Part shown: one piece after another, positions 11,356 to 24,763 of the stretch | Layout: every line of letters begins with the position of its first letter | How positions within the stretch are numbered: position 1 is the stretch's first letter | Source: Apostichopus japonicus | Lineage: Eukaryota > Echinodermata > Holothuroidea > Aspidochirotida > Stichopodidae | DNA: 64,000 nucleotides | NCBI RefSeq assembly: GCF_037975245.1 | Contig: NC_092569.1 | Location: forward strand, 16,228,001 to 16,292,000 | Direction: 5' to 3' | Translations under genes and position numbers: made by a program | The notes under the pieces: generated by a model | The model's input: only the letters and a program-made list of their open reading frames with translations | Told to the model about the DNA's origin: nothing | The model's database searches: none

Positions 11356-13295
11356 AAGCCCATTAATCATGGATTCCAAATACAATTTCACCTGACCAGC
11401 TTTCTTTCGATTTGATTACAAACATTGTACTATTTGAATTAAACTAGAGTCAGTATTTGACTATGCTTCAGCTCCCGATGTTATCGTTTGTCACACATGA
11501 GTATACTTTCTTAATTTTACATTCGGAAACAATCAATAAACCAAATATAAAGAAGATTAATGGATAATCTAAAGACAATATTCTCAGTCTGATAGCGTTG
11601 ACGTGATGGATTCGTCTGGTGTTTTAATAACAACAGAAGTGGATTAACGGGCATTGCCCGGGAGGTGTTCAAGGTATCGTTTTATGCAGATTTATGCAAT
11701 GTTATTTTAAAAATGTTAATGAGATCATAATTATTAATATCGTTTTTGGCTGATCATTTCTAAAATGTCTGCGTATATGCTACATATTTAATGAATGATT
11801 ACCAACAGCTAATGAACTGACGATTCTAATTACACGGGTTAATTTGACTACAAATGTTGGACAGGGAGGTAACGGATCAAGGTAATTATGCATAATTTGG
11901 TAGAGGCGTTCATAATTTCCTTACTAATATTCAGTCCTTTGAAATATTTGTTTGAAGGTTTTGATGCTGACAAGAATAATCAACGAGGTTTGATATGTAC
12001 GTACCTGTTGTGCTGGAGCTGTCGTATTCTCCAAGGCCAACTAAACGATATTTAGTCTCTTCATCGCTGATCCTAAACAGGTCGTACTTCGCAAAATAGG
12101 GATCTCCATTCACGTTCTTTAAATCAATGCGAATCATGTAATCCTTTTGGTTGTTAAGAGTGATATTTTATCGTTGCCAAGCCAAAATTCCCTTTTCAGG
12201 AAACCAAAACCATCTCGGTAATCATCCCAGTCTCTGTAAAATTCTACGGAACCATCGACCCGGCGTTGGAAGACCTGGTTTAGTTTCAAAACAAAAACAT
12301 GTCATATTTGGTTTGAAAATAAAGAACAATGTGAACGATTAACGTTAGAGGATACGATGTATTACACGGAGTGTAGTTAGTGTTTTAATAGTGCGTCTAA
12401 CGTTGAACAGATACGGTAGCCTGTGCGCCCTTTGAATTTTATAATGAAATACATTAGTATCATATAATTTTTGCCCATATTGCGAACAGTCATGTAGCTG
12501 TCGAAACATTTTGAGGTTTTGAATCTTTCTCGCTATAAGAGAAAACAATCATACTTAGGATTATTATATGTTCTCGGGAAGTTATGTTAAATGTTATTAG
12601 AAATTCATATTTAATATGGTAAATTTGACACTAAATAACGTTTTCCTTTGAATTAAATCAAACTGAAAGATATGAATAAATAATGCATGCCTTGTCGAAC
12701 GAATCAGCACCTGCAACACACATAATCTTTGTAAAGAATTTTTCCTTTACTGAACCAATGAAATATAAAATATCAACATACTGCAGCAAGAACGCTAAAT
12801 AGAAATTAATTAAGGGTAATATGATGTTATGTTCTTACCGTCCAACCTCCTCCGTCAATTGAGTTATTACAGTAAACTTGAAAAGGTTCATTGGCTCCAT
12901 CCGGCTTAATTAGATAAACTCCGGATTCAGAGGGACTCCCTTCACATTGGTCGTAAACTTCTTTACAATCTCGAGGATATTCTGGTTCTTGGTAGAAAAA
13001 GTAGGAAGAGTCTGTAGAAATGAAAGAAAACGTTTTTTTAGTGAACTACCGAACTCGATGTCCCGTTTACCTGACTCTCGATTAAGGTAAAAATTACGGT
13101 TTGCAGAAGAAAATGTTTGTCAAAATAGTAAACATAAATCTTCTATACATTTCTCTGCTTGAAAGAACACCCTTGAAGTACACATTGTAAAATCGTAAAA
13201 AGAAACAACAGATATACAGAATAATCTTAAATGAAGTAACAGAAGCATACACAAATCCTGATCAGTTCTGGTTACTATTTCTGTTTAATTTAAAA

Positions 13296-14030
13296 CGACA
13301 AATGTTGGCCTACTTTTCACCGCCGCGACAAACCTTAGATACAAATAATAATTGTTGGTACTTTTCAGCCAGTGATAAAAGCGTGTTGCTTTTCGATTAT
13401 TGGATTTTTGTTTTATTTTACCATATTACAAAATTCAAAGTACGCATTTCTGTGAAGAAAGAATTAACGGTGGCAGGTCTTAGTATATATATAATTACCA
13501 GATCAAGAAACTTAAGTATAAATGCATATTAATCAAAAACATGTGAAGACTACTAAAGCAGAAATCACCATTATTGTCAATTAAGAACATTAATATGACT
13601 GATTAATTACGTTTCTGTAATACTGATGATACTGATGATGATATTTGTTTTACAACCGGAATTGAATATTAAGTGAGATGAATACTATATATGTATTTAT
13701 TTACCGATGGGTATCTCTATAATAATACGTTACTAAAGGCATAAAGCCAAAATTGAAATGTAAATTAAGTTAAATTCATACCGAAATTTTAAATGCAGTT
13801 AACTAATTTTAAAAGATACCGATCGATTCTAGTAGCTTGTTACTTTAAGATAAATCGACAAAATGTTGGTCTCCACCGCGAGAAACTTTAAAAGGCTCTC
13901 AGTTTTTAACTACAAGTTGTTTCCAGCCAGCTTTAAAAGCGAGTTATTTTTCGTTTTACAGTATTTTTTTTGTAACCAAGTTAAATAATCCACAGTACGT
14001 CTTTATAAATCATATATCGATGGGTACCTC
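13296..14030. repeat. Intron 2 internal tandem duplication, gene B copy
   Basis: CGACAAATGTTGG at 13296 and again (with one extra A) at 13856 start two units of about 560 bp. Unit ends align at GATGGGTATCTC and GATGGGTACCTC. The copies are clearly diverged from each other. Confidence 0.65.
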
Positions 14031-15659
14031 TCAATTGAAAAAATGAAAAAATAAAAGAAAATGACATTCATACTTGTAATGTCCTTCTTTAGAATATGTA
14101 TTTTGCTTTGTAAAGATTCATGTTAAAGTTTCTTGACAAAAGAAATTAATAAGAATGATAAATGTTTCTTACCTCCAGTGCTTCTTTTGTTCCTCCCAGA
14201 ATTTTCCCGTTCAACATTCTAAAATGGAGATATAATAATTGAAATATATATTGAAGTCACTGAAAGTACATTCCGATAGCGGGAGGGACTCGTTTGTAAA
14301 AGGTACTTACCGCCGAAATCAATTCAGTTCCGAAGCATTTTTAAGTTGCTGCTAATCTTTGGTTAAAGTCCAATGAATTGAAATCAGGGATCGTTAACTA
14401 TGTCACAATAAGGTCATCTTAATCATTTCACTGATAGAGAGGCATTTACTTTGACCCCACTCGTATGACAAGGTTTTTGTAATATTCGTGTTAAGATCTT
14501 TCTCTTTTACTCAGATAGTAGCTTCTTTGTAGGAAACATTACGGAAAATCAAGAGACACTATTCCAACACTCTATTCCAACACAGTATAACTATTCAGTT
14601 TATAACGTATATAGAACTATCGTTAAGCCGTGACATATTTTAATGAAAACAAATTGGTTTCTATTCAATACTGTGTTGTTGTTGTGTATGCTTCTTGGCA
14701 TGGATGTTTGGAGACAACCTTTTTTAAATTATTTTTGAAACTAAGGATGGATGAAAATATTACGAATTGACTTCCATGTACGTACAAATACATTTTGAAT
14801 TATCCTAGTTAAATGAGTTGCTTTCGTATCTCTGAGCCATTTCTGCATTTTGTCATATGATCTCGTTTATTTATATCATTTTTTTGAGTATAAGTTGAAT
14901 GAATTACCCAGCTTCAACTTGAAACATAATTTACAATTATTAGAAAGTTTAGTGATTTATCTAAAATAGTAGTTAGAACGGTGGGTACTCTCGCCGTTTT
15001 TTCCTCAAGGTTCTGTTTGCGAAGTTAGTTGTACCATTTAGATCGTTTGATACATATGATGTATTTGTTAGTAATAATCTAGAATACTTATTAAAACTCC
15101 CTCATAAACTTATACCTAGACAACATTTTATCATCAAGTGTGATATTCGCCTTTCTATGTTGTTCCAAAATTGTAATGGATTCCTCACTGCCTTCTCCAT
15201 TTTTTTTAAATGTTTCCAAAGATAAATCTCATTTGACTATTTTATATAGAAATAATTCCTTAACATAAACTAACAGCGTTCCTCCAGCAGAATCTCTACT
15301 ATAAAACCTAATCTAATCTAATAAATCGGATAATACATATTTTGTTGAAAATATTTAACAGACCTTTATTACTACATACGATGCAACAATGGTATTAAAC
15401 CTACTAAACCCAACTATGCTAATTTAATTAGTCCCAGTCATTAACCAAATTGTTCAGTTTTTTTGTTGTTGTAGTAATACTGCATACTTTTAACGTTTAT
15501 ATTCAACACTACATCAGATTAAGGCAATGAGTGATTCTTGTCACTTGCTTAATCTGTTATTAAAATATTTTGATATTCCATTGCTATTCGTCGATGTGAT
15601 GCCAAGGAAAACATGCTCTTAAAACACGCGAGAGAACAGTTTATTCCTAATTTCTATGT

Positions 15660-16935
15660 TAAAAATGAGTGTCTCGGTAAAATAAAGACCTTTCAGTAGT
15701 GCGTGTCCCGATAAGATATTTACAATTTTGTCAAATTTTGTTGTTTGGTTTATTTACAGAGTAAAACAAGCCGAAGCAACTTTATTCTCTCCTTGGTATG
15801 TTGGTCTGTGTTAATGGTAAGTTTATTAATTGAAATATATGACGAAATTAATATAAAGATATTGTTCAATATATAGATAATATATAGATTCACATCGAAT
15901 ATAGTCGATTCAGTATTTACAACAATTGTTTGTGATTTATGAGTATGATTTATGATTTTAAGGCATCATTCCACAATATATAATGTAAATATAAAGACGT
16001 TCTAAGTTTGATTGATTGCTCTGCGTTTCTGTACAGTACCCTACGTCTCATAATTCACCTTCGTTAAGATGAAATGTCAAATATGAATGTTTATACTATG
16101 TTCGTGCTATAATATTGAAAGACTATATTCGGCAGCAAAGTGTCAAGAGCGTTTACATTTGTTAAAATTAATAATCTATTGCCTTTTTAAGTAATTCACA
16201 GTAAGTTGTAGACTGACATTTAAGCATCAGGTTTCTTTCTACTATGATTTCTTTAATCGATTCCTTAATCAGGTTAGTTGCTACTTTGAAAGGTATAATT
16301 GAAAACACATTTGTCAAATTTATATATTTCTTGGCCCAAAAAAATTAGAATGCCCATCTAAGAATATCAGCAATTGAAGTTTAAGAACGGATTACTGGTA
16401 AAAGTAGCATTTATGATAGCATGTACGTAATATTCGCTACCAAACTTCGTCCAACAAAATATACAATACATGTCCAATGAATTGCGGAAGAATATTTATC
16501 TGAGAGAGATTTTAAAGGCCATTATTATTAACACGATACAACGGTGACAAAAAACATAGACTGATATATGATATTTTACTCAGTCTCCTATAAAAAAATG
16601 TTTGATATTCAATTGTAGTATTATTAGGACTTTGGCCAGATATGTTTTAAACTTGATGAAATTAAGTCAAGATGTTTTCTTTTCAAATTTTTAAACTGCT
16701 ACGAAAAGAAATTCTATCACGATTTCCTTGATGAGATGTCAAGGAAGGAATGCGCTCAAAACACAGGAGAGAAAAAAACTACAATGTCGATTGATATAAG
16801 CAATGAGTCTTGCGGTAGAATAAATACATTTCTATTATAGTGGGTATACTGAGTAGCTATTCACAAATGCCAAAGTCGTTGTTTATTTACACAATTAAAC
16901 AAGTCAAAGCAACTTTATTCTTTTGATGACTACTT
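15660..16935. repeat. Intron 1 internal duplication, gene B copy
   Basis: Units anchored at about 15668 (GTCTCGGTAAAATAAAG) and about 16807 (TCTTGCGGTAGAATAAAT), about 1.14 kb apart, each followed by the AAACAAG...CAACTTTATTCT motif. Confidence 0.6.
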
Positions 16936-17969
16936 TTGATCTGCTTTAGTCTTAAATGTAATTAACGGAATATAAATTTGACATTTGAAAATATTGGATC
17001 TTATTTTCTTGATATATAGATGATAATCGTTTGAATCTTTCCTGCAAATTAAGTATTTATCATTTATGAGTATTTTTGTATGTAAGACATCATTTAATCA
17101 TTTAATCTAACTTAACTAATCCGTTAATAAGAAACTGTCAAGTTTCATCGATTGCTTCAAATAGTTCCTATTATTGTTTCAATGCGTTAACTTATTGGTA
17201 TTACACTGTATTGGTATTACACTGTACCATGTATCTAGCAAGTCACCTTCCTTTATTTATTTAAAAAAATATATATCTGAATTGCCAAAAATGGATGTTC
17301 GAACTATATTTTTACTATAGGATTGATGAACTACCTTGGAAGCAAGTTAAAGATGGCTAAAAGAAACAATTTCAATTAATTTTTTGTTAAGGAATTCACA
17401 GTTATATCCTTACATATGATAATTATTTTCATGTTTTTGTTATCGATGGTTGTTATAGTTTATTTGCTATGTTGGACGATATAATTAAATACCCGTTTGA
17501 AACGTAATCGTTTCCACGATTTATCAGCCAGTCATTGCCAATTTCAAATTGATTACTGTATTCGTTGTTTTAAGAAAATAATTAATATATAGACCCCTTT
17601 TCAAACCTATCCATGTTAATGATATGGTGTAATTAAGCTTATTATATTTTATTGTGTACATGAGGTAGTTCACAATGAGCATTCTATATTTTATTGTTAA
17701 TAAGTAGATTAAGTACAATAATATCAATATGTTAAAAACAGACAAATACACCAATGGAACACCGACAATAATCTCAAACAGCATGGTAAAGAGAAACTTT
17801 AAATCATATTTAGTTTAAAAAATACTGAGTTAGAAAATCATTGATCACAATTAAATGTTCAACTTCAACTTGAATTTGATAAAACTTAAAAGAAACTTAC
17901 GGTTTCTGCCTGAAAAGCTGGAAGTTGAAAGAAGAGTCCCAAAACACAAAATGTTAGGATGAACTGCAT

Positions 17970-18688
17970 CTTGACGATTTTTTCTGGTCTTAACGATCAC
18001 AAATCTCAAGAAGGAATGAAGTAAACTTTCTGGCAGCGAACCAGTTCAACCACTCTCTGAGCTTACCCTGCGTACTATGACGTGGTTGTTGACACGTGTC
18101 ACCGAAGAGATGATTAACCATTCACATTTATACTATTTGTTATAACCTGGATGATCACGTAAATAATAACACAAGCTAACAGTTTTTCTATTGTCCTTTA
18201 AATAGTAAAAATTATGATTATTACTATTAGTCCATTTTTATAGTTATAATTGTATAGACGTAATGCGATGTTGCTTAAATTGTCACATCAGTTATATGCA
18301 ATCTCAAACCAATCTCAAACCAATTCAGAATATCTCTTTCGATAACACAAGTTATACCGCATTTATATTACATTTAGCTTTTTAACCTTTCACCTATAAG
18401 TACCTCCGTTAGTTTGAATCCTAACGTACTACTTTCAATTAACTGAATATCGACTCCTGTAGCTTACTATCAACAGTTAAATGATGTTAAGGAAACTGAT
18501 GTAACAGCCCCTTAAGCAGTGCCAAAAATTCAAATATATATCTACAATCAAGAGGATACCATTTAACAGTATCAAACCTCCATATCTAGGGAAACACGAG
18601 TTATTTTTATATGAAATCCCACCCACGATCTCTGCAAGTTGCCATGTGTTTGTGAAATTACCCAGGATGCAACGTTTGCATGACGTCA
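17970..18688 (-). promoter_or_regulatory. Gene B promoter and 5'UTR
   Basis: TATA box AGTATAAATG at 18125-18134, palindrome GACACGTGTC at 18091-18100, CRE TGACGTCA at 18681-18688. The elements are intact although the coding region is broken, so the copy may still be transcribed. Confidence 0.68.
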
Positions 18689-20532
18689 CAGATCTCACCT
18701 CGGCAGAGTTAGACTTGCCGCTATGCAGATACTCTTGTAGTACCGCTGCACACAAAACAACGCTCGCGCACGGTATATGCTGAAAACAGGAAGTTATTAT
18801 TTCCATAACAACTCCCTTCTGAAACTGGTAAACTATCACGGATTTTCAAGTTAATGCAATGGTTGAATTGGACCTTATTATCCAGAAATCTAAAGAATAA
18901 TAACTTAAGTCACCATGTAGCCATCTTGCGTTCGATTTTGTGTAATGTATGCAGACGAGATGTAGCCTAGGCCTAAATAGTGTATCGTCCAATATCCACA
19001 ATCGTAGTTCAGGTAACAAGTATAGTTACTATATAACTTAGTCATATAGTAACACTATTCGACATACTGTGACTGCAATCATCACTTCGTCGATGAAAAG
19101 TATCGTTCATTCGAGCAATTCAATATGACTGTTGCCCACATTATCCCATATGACTATGGCGTAGAGCTGACTCCATCACCCCGACATAAGATGCGACACA
19201 AAAATAGTAATTCCAGAAGAAATTGATTGAGCCGTAGTTTTAAAATTCGAAAGAAAACAATGACAATCACTGTGCGTCTTTGTTGACAGTCATCTTGCAA
19301 AATACCAATTTACGCAAATTTATTTATAAACGACATTTAGCGTACGTATGCATCTATCCTTCAAAATTGGTTAAATCTTTTACATTTACTTGAATTTTGA
19401 AGGTGATTTACACTTTTTAATTAATATCCTAAAGTCTTACAAGTTGTGTAAAATTAACTATGTTAATATTTTATAAGTTGGCACGCATTTTCAGGAACTC
19501 TCTCAGGTGCATGTATGACGTCGTAAACAGCTGATTATCTGCTTCCCTCTCCTCCAATATGGAGGATAAGGGCGGATAAGGGGATAATGGCCGGGTATTT
19601 GATTTTTTTCATTCAATGAAGTCCTAAAAGACTAACATGATAAATGTCATTATTGTTGGCGTAAATATGTATACTAAAAGTATGTGAAGAGTCAATCAGG
19701 CAGTATTGCTCCGCATTAAGGTTAGTTTATACAAGGAGAAGGATTTGTGATTTTATAGTGTCTTTGTAAAGTTACCCTTACTACCAACATGTTACAAAGG
19801 CAATGGAAAGGAGTTCTTTCAATGAATTGAATTAATTACGTAGAACGACATCAATCATATCATACAATGTACAGTATGTGTACAGTAAACCCCTGAACAT
19901 CGATGAGAATATGGCAGTAGAGATAGAATTATCTTCCAGTTGGTCTTACTAAACAGTTTCCTTGAATTTAATCTTTTTATGTGCGTAATCGTGATATCGA
20001 CTTGTGTCGGCTATTCTCCTTTATGACTGCTGAGAATGATGAAAACTTTTTATCAATTGTTGCCTGTCTCAAATTCACGTGGTCTGAGCATTCAGTGGTT
20101 GTAGAAAGATATGTGTAGTGCTGCGTAAAAAGAGAAGCAATGTAATAGCAAATATAGTTTGTCGCCAGCTTTGTAGGCGTATGACATCGGCATGAAAATT
20201 CTGCTTTTAGACATAATTCTTCAAGATAGCTGGTTGAGGTCGCTGTATAACTTACTCCTAGTCGATACTCATAAACAACAACTTTATGATAAGGGCTTCG
20301 ATAAGACAAGTATGTATACAATCAAACAATATGTGCGTGAACCTTACGGCATATTAACTTTACAATAGGATATTGATGTTTGCATGTGATCTATGAAAAG
20401 ACTTAATTCAACCTCAGATAAGCACCTCCATTGACGGCAAATCATTGGTAAAGACATTAAAGTCCCTTCTACATTCGATTTCGATGGTATACATATTCTT
20501 TTTTATTCTTGGTTGGGGGAAGGAGGATAGGA

Positions 20533-20557
20533 GGGGGATGGACGGGGGGGGGAGGGG
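20533..20557 (+). other. Potential G-quadruplex, B-C spacer
   Basis: GGGGG, six-base loop, a run of nine G (which can supply two tetrad strands), A, GGGG. It is followed by the same AATAGACGAATG flank as in the D-E spacer. Confidence 0.55.
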
Positions 20558-22384
20558 AATAGACGAATGTATAATGTAGTCAATGGGAACATTCGCTAGA
20601 TCTCTTCGGATCGGCCAACATTTTACCAAAAAGGCCCATCGTCATGATTTGTGCTTATTTACTATTCAATAGTACCAAAAAAGTTGTCGAGTTAGGGATC
20701 GGTTCCTTTTGTTTATAATGGACTGCATTACGGGCTTCTAATATGCTATTCGATTTTTGACAATTTTTGATATGAAAATCGCAGTATCTAACTAACCGCA
20801 TTCACTTTCAAATACAGATAAAATAGTGGGAAATTTGGTAGCATTCATATTGTCTTGTTAAAGGTTCCACTTTTGCGCATTTTTGCCTACGAAAAACAAG
20901 TGCTCTGTGTAAACACAAATGCTTAAAACAGTTAGTGTAACTGGAATGTTCGAAAATATGTTTCAAAAGAGCTCTTAGTCCATAGTTACTCCAGAAATAG
21001 TTTATAATATTAATGTTCAACTCACGGTACTGTTATGATCTGCAGTCAGTCAATGCAAGTCAGTGCAAGTTTCGAAGAACTAGATAGGATCCAGAGCCGT
21101 ATATAGAGAGAGTTTGGCCAACTGGCGATTTGTGACGTCACACGCAAACCATGGGCATCAAAATAGGTCCAGTTGTCGTTACCAGTTGCGCGAAACACGA
21201 AAAACACCACACACAAACACAATAGCATAGCAGCTGAACCCATTACGAATAAACGAAGCGACTCAGATTTTGGCAGGCATACGGGGAGCGAAATGCTTAA
21301 CAGGTAAGTAATTAGAGTAATCGTAAGGTAATGACATTTATGTTTATCTTCACACCGCAAATTAATATAAAACTAGCTGAAAACCTGTCATTACACTTGT
21401 TGATTTAACACCTCATAGTCATAGTACAAACGAAAAGCACACATCACACAGTCCCGGCTAGGCTACATCACAGACGCACGACTATGCTTTAGGCCTACAG
21501 TAATAGATCCTTCAATTGAATAGTGTAGGCATTTACTTAAAATGGCAATTAATGTGAGTGGGAATTAGTGTGAATGGGTTTAAGAATGCTTTGGATGAGT
21601 ACATTATGCAATATAATCGGGTATGCCTTTTGGGTCTTCGGTTTTATTTCTCTCATATTCAGTAGGGTTCTTGATGGGGACTTGAGTGTCCCTTCTGATC
21701 CTTTCTTCTACTTAACTAAACTATATACTTGAGTGTAAGAGTGAGCAATAGTTGAGAGTCTGTGGGAAAACCTAAGACTGATATTGTGGTGTTAATTTCT
21801 CAGGAATGTAGTACTAGGCTATGGTAGGTGTAATAGATTAAATGGGTCTGTCGAGAAAAATACCCCGCAACAACTGGATACTGGTGAATGTTGTAGCTTA
21901 TGTATTTTCCAAAAACATATACCATACGCTCATGTCCTTAATAAGGTTACATGGATCAGACTGACATATTATGCCTACTTGTCAGTTCTGTCAACTAAGC
22001 ACAAGGCTGATGAAATCATTCAGTTTGTTATTATGCAGACAGCAATGGCCATAATTATAATTATTAAATTGTTACTTATTCTTCATACTGCCATTACTGG
22101 CCTAACCTGAACAGTGATGTATTAAAATGCAAGAAGTCTTTAAGCTTTTCATTTAAGAACCGTTTCAGCCTGTCCTCTTTCAAACATATGATTGGCAGGT
22201 TTCCACGTTACATAGCTTATCAAAAAGTAGCTGTTCTGTAAAGCAAGAAAATCACACATATGCATGCACACAAACACACCCATATAACAGTTTCTGAATA
22301 TCTTTTCAGCTGCCCAAAGGTACTGGATCGCAAGCTCTGTTGGGAATTAAACAACCCTCATTGTAGTCTTTTATTATGGTCGGC

Positions 22385-23021
22385 TTATCTGGAACCAGCA
22401 ATGATGGTGATGTGGATTTGACAGTACCTAGACAAAGTTTGTCTGACAAGCACTTTAAAAGCTGCTTTGTGTTGAAATGGGTTCACTTTGCTCAAGGCCA
22501 TGACAGGATGACGACTCGACATCAGGTTGAACCATCTGTTGCAGAGCTCTATAAACCAGGCAGTTGTTAAAACATCCATTGGGTGACCCTCACAGTCTAC
22601 CAGGCACCGCATCACAGAAGCAAAATGAAGTGTGTGTGATACCTTCATCTTACGAGAGCGGGATGGTGTACGTGTGGCCTCTGTCAATTTGGGAGATAGC
22701 TTCAAGTCTTTGTTTTCTTGAAAGCTGAGAAGATCTTTCAGTGGTTTCACACTGACCTCTGTACTTGACGATTCATGTGTATTTGCCAGCTGAGAAGGAA
22801 GCCAGATTTAAGTGCATTAACCAATGCTGACTTTTTTTTGGACATTTGGTACATCTGCAAGGAGGTGCAGGAAGTGGTTGGAGTTGCATGGATGTGGAAT
22901 CTTGTTGATAGTCTGTCAGTCTTATCCACAGATTATCCCAAAGCTTCTCCACATTGCCACATTCAGAACTTATTACATTGAAAACTTGAAAATTGCAGGA
23001 ATCTAACCAAGCACCCATCAA
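22385..23021 (-). pseudogene. P/THAP9-like transposase remnant, central to C-terminal region
   Basis: Minus-strand frames at 22747-23021 and 22385-22750 read like the part of P-element transposases that joins the GTP-binding insertion to the second half of the RNase H-like fold. The key stretches are KLSPKLTEATRTPSRSRKMK, VSHTLHFASVMRCLVD and TTAWFIELCNRWFNLMSSRH, which fit the family pattern of a lysine-methionine-valine block followed by a TA-F-x4-N-x-x-F-D/N-x-x-N/S-S-R block. The two frames are offset and stops follow at 22385, so the gene is degenerate or contains introns that I cannot place. The family call is from recall of the motif pattern, not a search. Confidence 0.6.
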
Positions 23022-23221
23022 GGGAGTTTGTTTGTATAATTATTGAAAGCTGTGACATTCTGATGTGACAGATTAATGTGAAATATAGGGCAGTAGATTA
23101 CCTTGTAAATGAACCTTGTTATTTGTTTGATTGTATCTAATGTTTGCAAATTTATAGTTGCATGCTACCAATTGAAACATAATTCTTTCTCTATAAATGG
23201 GATATAAATACTTCTCCTTAA

Positions 23222-23579
23222 AGGGTGTGAAGACTCCCGCACAAAGAAACGTCCAATGCCGGTAATCTGACCTAGTTTCGAATGAGGTGTAACAGAAGTG
23301 TTAGACACCACCATTGATCCCAGAAAATACACACACAGCTTGCTACCGTCGGTAAATAGACATTAGTGTACAGTCAATACATACATCATGGTCAATACCC
23401 ACAACACAGTGCACATAGCAGCGTGGACATCTCAGGTCTAGATAAAAGATAACAATTAATAAGGTATCAGGTTTCATTACTGTCTGCATTTTGTAGCGAC
23501 AAGAAGAAAACTTCACTTGCAACGGAAAGTAAACTTTTTCAGAGCGCGGCACGCGGTTTGGGGCGAGTCTTCAATGCCT
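23222..23579. mobile_element. Kolobok-like MITE nested in the P element
   Basis: A 358-bp non-coding element flanked by TTAA at 23218-23221 and 23580-23583. Imperfect inverted ends AGGGTGTGAAGACTC and AGGCATTGAAGACTC share TGAAGACTC. TTAA duplications with RRG ends are typical of Kolobok; piggyBac also uses TTAA but usually starts CCC. A second copy is at 53541-53904. Confidence 0.7.
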
Positions 23580-23929
23580 TTAAATATACTGCGTCGGTTG
23601 TTGTCACTTGATCATTTGCTTGTGTGTGAGCAAAACAGCCTAAATAATATGTAAAAAATAATACAAACATTCAAATTGCCAGATATTTACTTGCTCAAAA
23701 TTATTATCCAATCATGATTTGATGCTATCCTTGAGTCCATTATTCAGATGATGAGGCAGATTCCTTTCAACTCTCCATGATGAAGGTAAAACCTTATATC
23801 TTAACCAACTGCCACTGAGTGTCCATTTGAAAGTTTCAAACACACAAGTGCATTGATTAAAACAAAGACTTTATTGCTGTGGTTGCAGGAACTGGATTTC
23901 AGTCTAATAGTCACTCACTAGGTTCGTCT

Positions 23930-24460
23930 TTAACACAGTCTGCTAACTTGGCATAACTTATGCTAGGCTACCAGTACCATAATTAGCCTTGGCCTAGTGA
24001 TCTTTGAAATGTAGCCTAGGCCCATGCTACTTTTGTAAATGATAGTTGACTGCATTCAAATTAAACCAAGGCCTAGGCTATACTTTTGAGGAAGAAAAAA
24101 TTAGGCTGAATTCATGTTAGCCTAAATAGGCTAGGCCAATGCTGACGAACATTTCAAACCAAGACCATTTAACCAATATTAACAAAGTAGCCAATGAATA
24201 TAGACCTAGCCTTACTAGTTTAGGCCTAGGCTACTTTGTTTTCCTTAGGCCTAGTTTAATTGGGCCTTATACTGTGCCATATTATGTAATGTCCTATAAC
24301 AGTTGTAGTAATAGCAAGAATGGTCCAGGCCTAACTAAGCCCAGACCTAACTTATGCTTCGGGCTTAACTTAGGATTAGGGCTTTACGTTAATCCTGGCC
24401 CACCCTTTCACATTAAACTAAAAGTTATACATTTTAGGCTAGGCATAACCCAGGCATACA
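23930..24460. repeat. Degenerate AGGCCTAGGCT repeat cluster inside the P element
   Basis: Many scattered copies of CCTAGGC/TAGGCCTA on both strands, for example at 24015, 24071, 24131, 24222 and 24247. Simple palindrome-rich sequence; the open frame across it is not credible as a gene. Confidence 0.5.
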
Positions 24461-24699
24461 ATAACTAGGAATTAGGATAGCTATATGTGCGACTGAAACT
24501 GTCGTGCATATGATTAGGAGAGCTGGCATAATAAAATAGAATTTGTGGATCGTAAAACGAGAGAGAATAGCCATAATGTAATTACAAATTTAAAAACCAG
24601 TCGGAACGTAAAATTCTCGCATTGCTTGTACATTACTCGTATTACAGTACTACTACTAGGGCTACGGCGGCCTAGGCTACACAGATTTTTTTCATTAGA

Positions 24700-24763
24700 T
24701 CTCCATCTTGTTCTTTCTACTTCCCAAAATTTTTCTTCTTTCATGGTCAGTCGGAAAAGCAAA
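24700..24763 (-). pseudogene. Possible THAP-domain remnant of the transposase 5' end
   Basis: One minus-strand frame gives FAFPTDHERRKILGSRKNK, resembling the F-P-x-D-x-E-R-R-K core of THAP DNA-binding domains. It sits about 0.2 kb inside the right end, where the transposase N terminus is expected. The THAP zinc ligands are not evident, so this is tentative. Confidence 0.35.

Larger units (their letters stand above)
10238..17969 (-). pseudogene. FREP gene B, frameshifted in exon 4
   Basis: Five-exon fibrinogen-related gene. Exons: 17901-17969, 14173-14218, 12839-13011, 12005-12274, 10238-10485. Introns 1-4 are 3682, 1161, 564 and 1519 nt. Exon 4 has 270 nt where C, D and E have 271. One A of the stretch read GGTTAGTTAAG in the others is missing near 12152, so after LLT the frame goes to TKRIT and a TGA stop, about 45 codons into the exon. 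The rest of exon 4 and all of exon 5 (ending KYAEIKIRPV, stop TAA) would be intact if the frame were restored. All splice sites look good and the signal peptide is intact (MQFILTFCVLGLFF). The lesion is not in a homopolymer, which argues against a simple sequencing slip but does not exclude it. A transcript would give a truncated protein lacking the C-terminal half of the fibrinogen-like domain. Confidence 0.85.

Noticed and set aside
21046-21360. Minus-strand open frame with a hydrophobic stretch (AAMLLCLCVVFFVF) at the left end of the P element
   Set aside because: It runs across the terminal repeat and target duplication into spacer sequence; no homology recognised. Probably a chance frame.
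22376-23006. Plus-strand open frames opposite the transposase remnant
   Set aside because: Shadows of the minus-strand P/THAP9-like coding remnant.
24139-24468. Plus-strand open frame of 109 codons
   Set aside because: Composed of degenerate AGGCCTAGGCT repeats inside the transposon, giving low-complexity G/L/P-rich protein.
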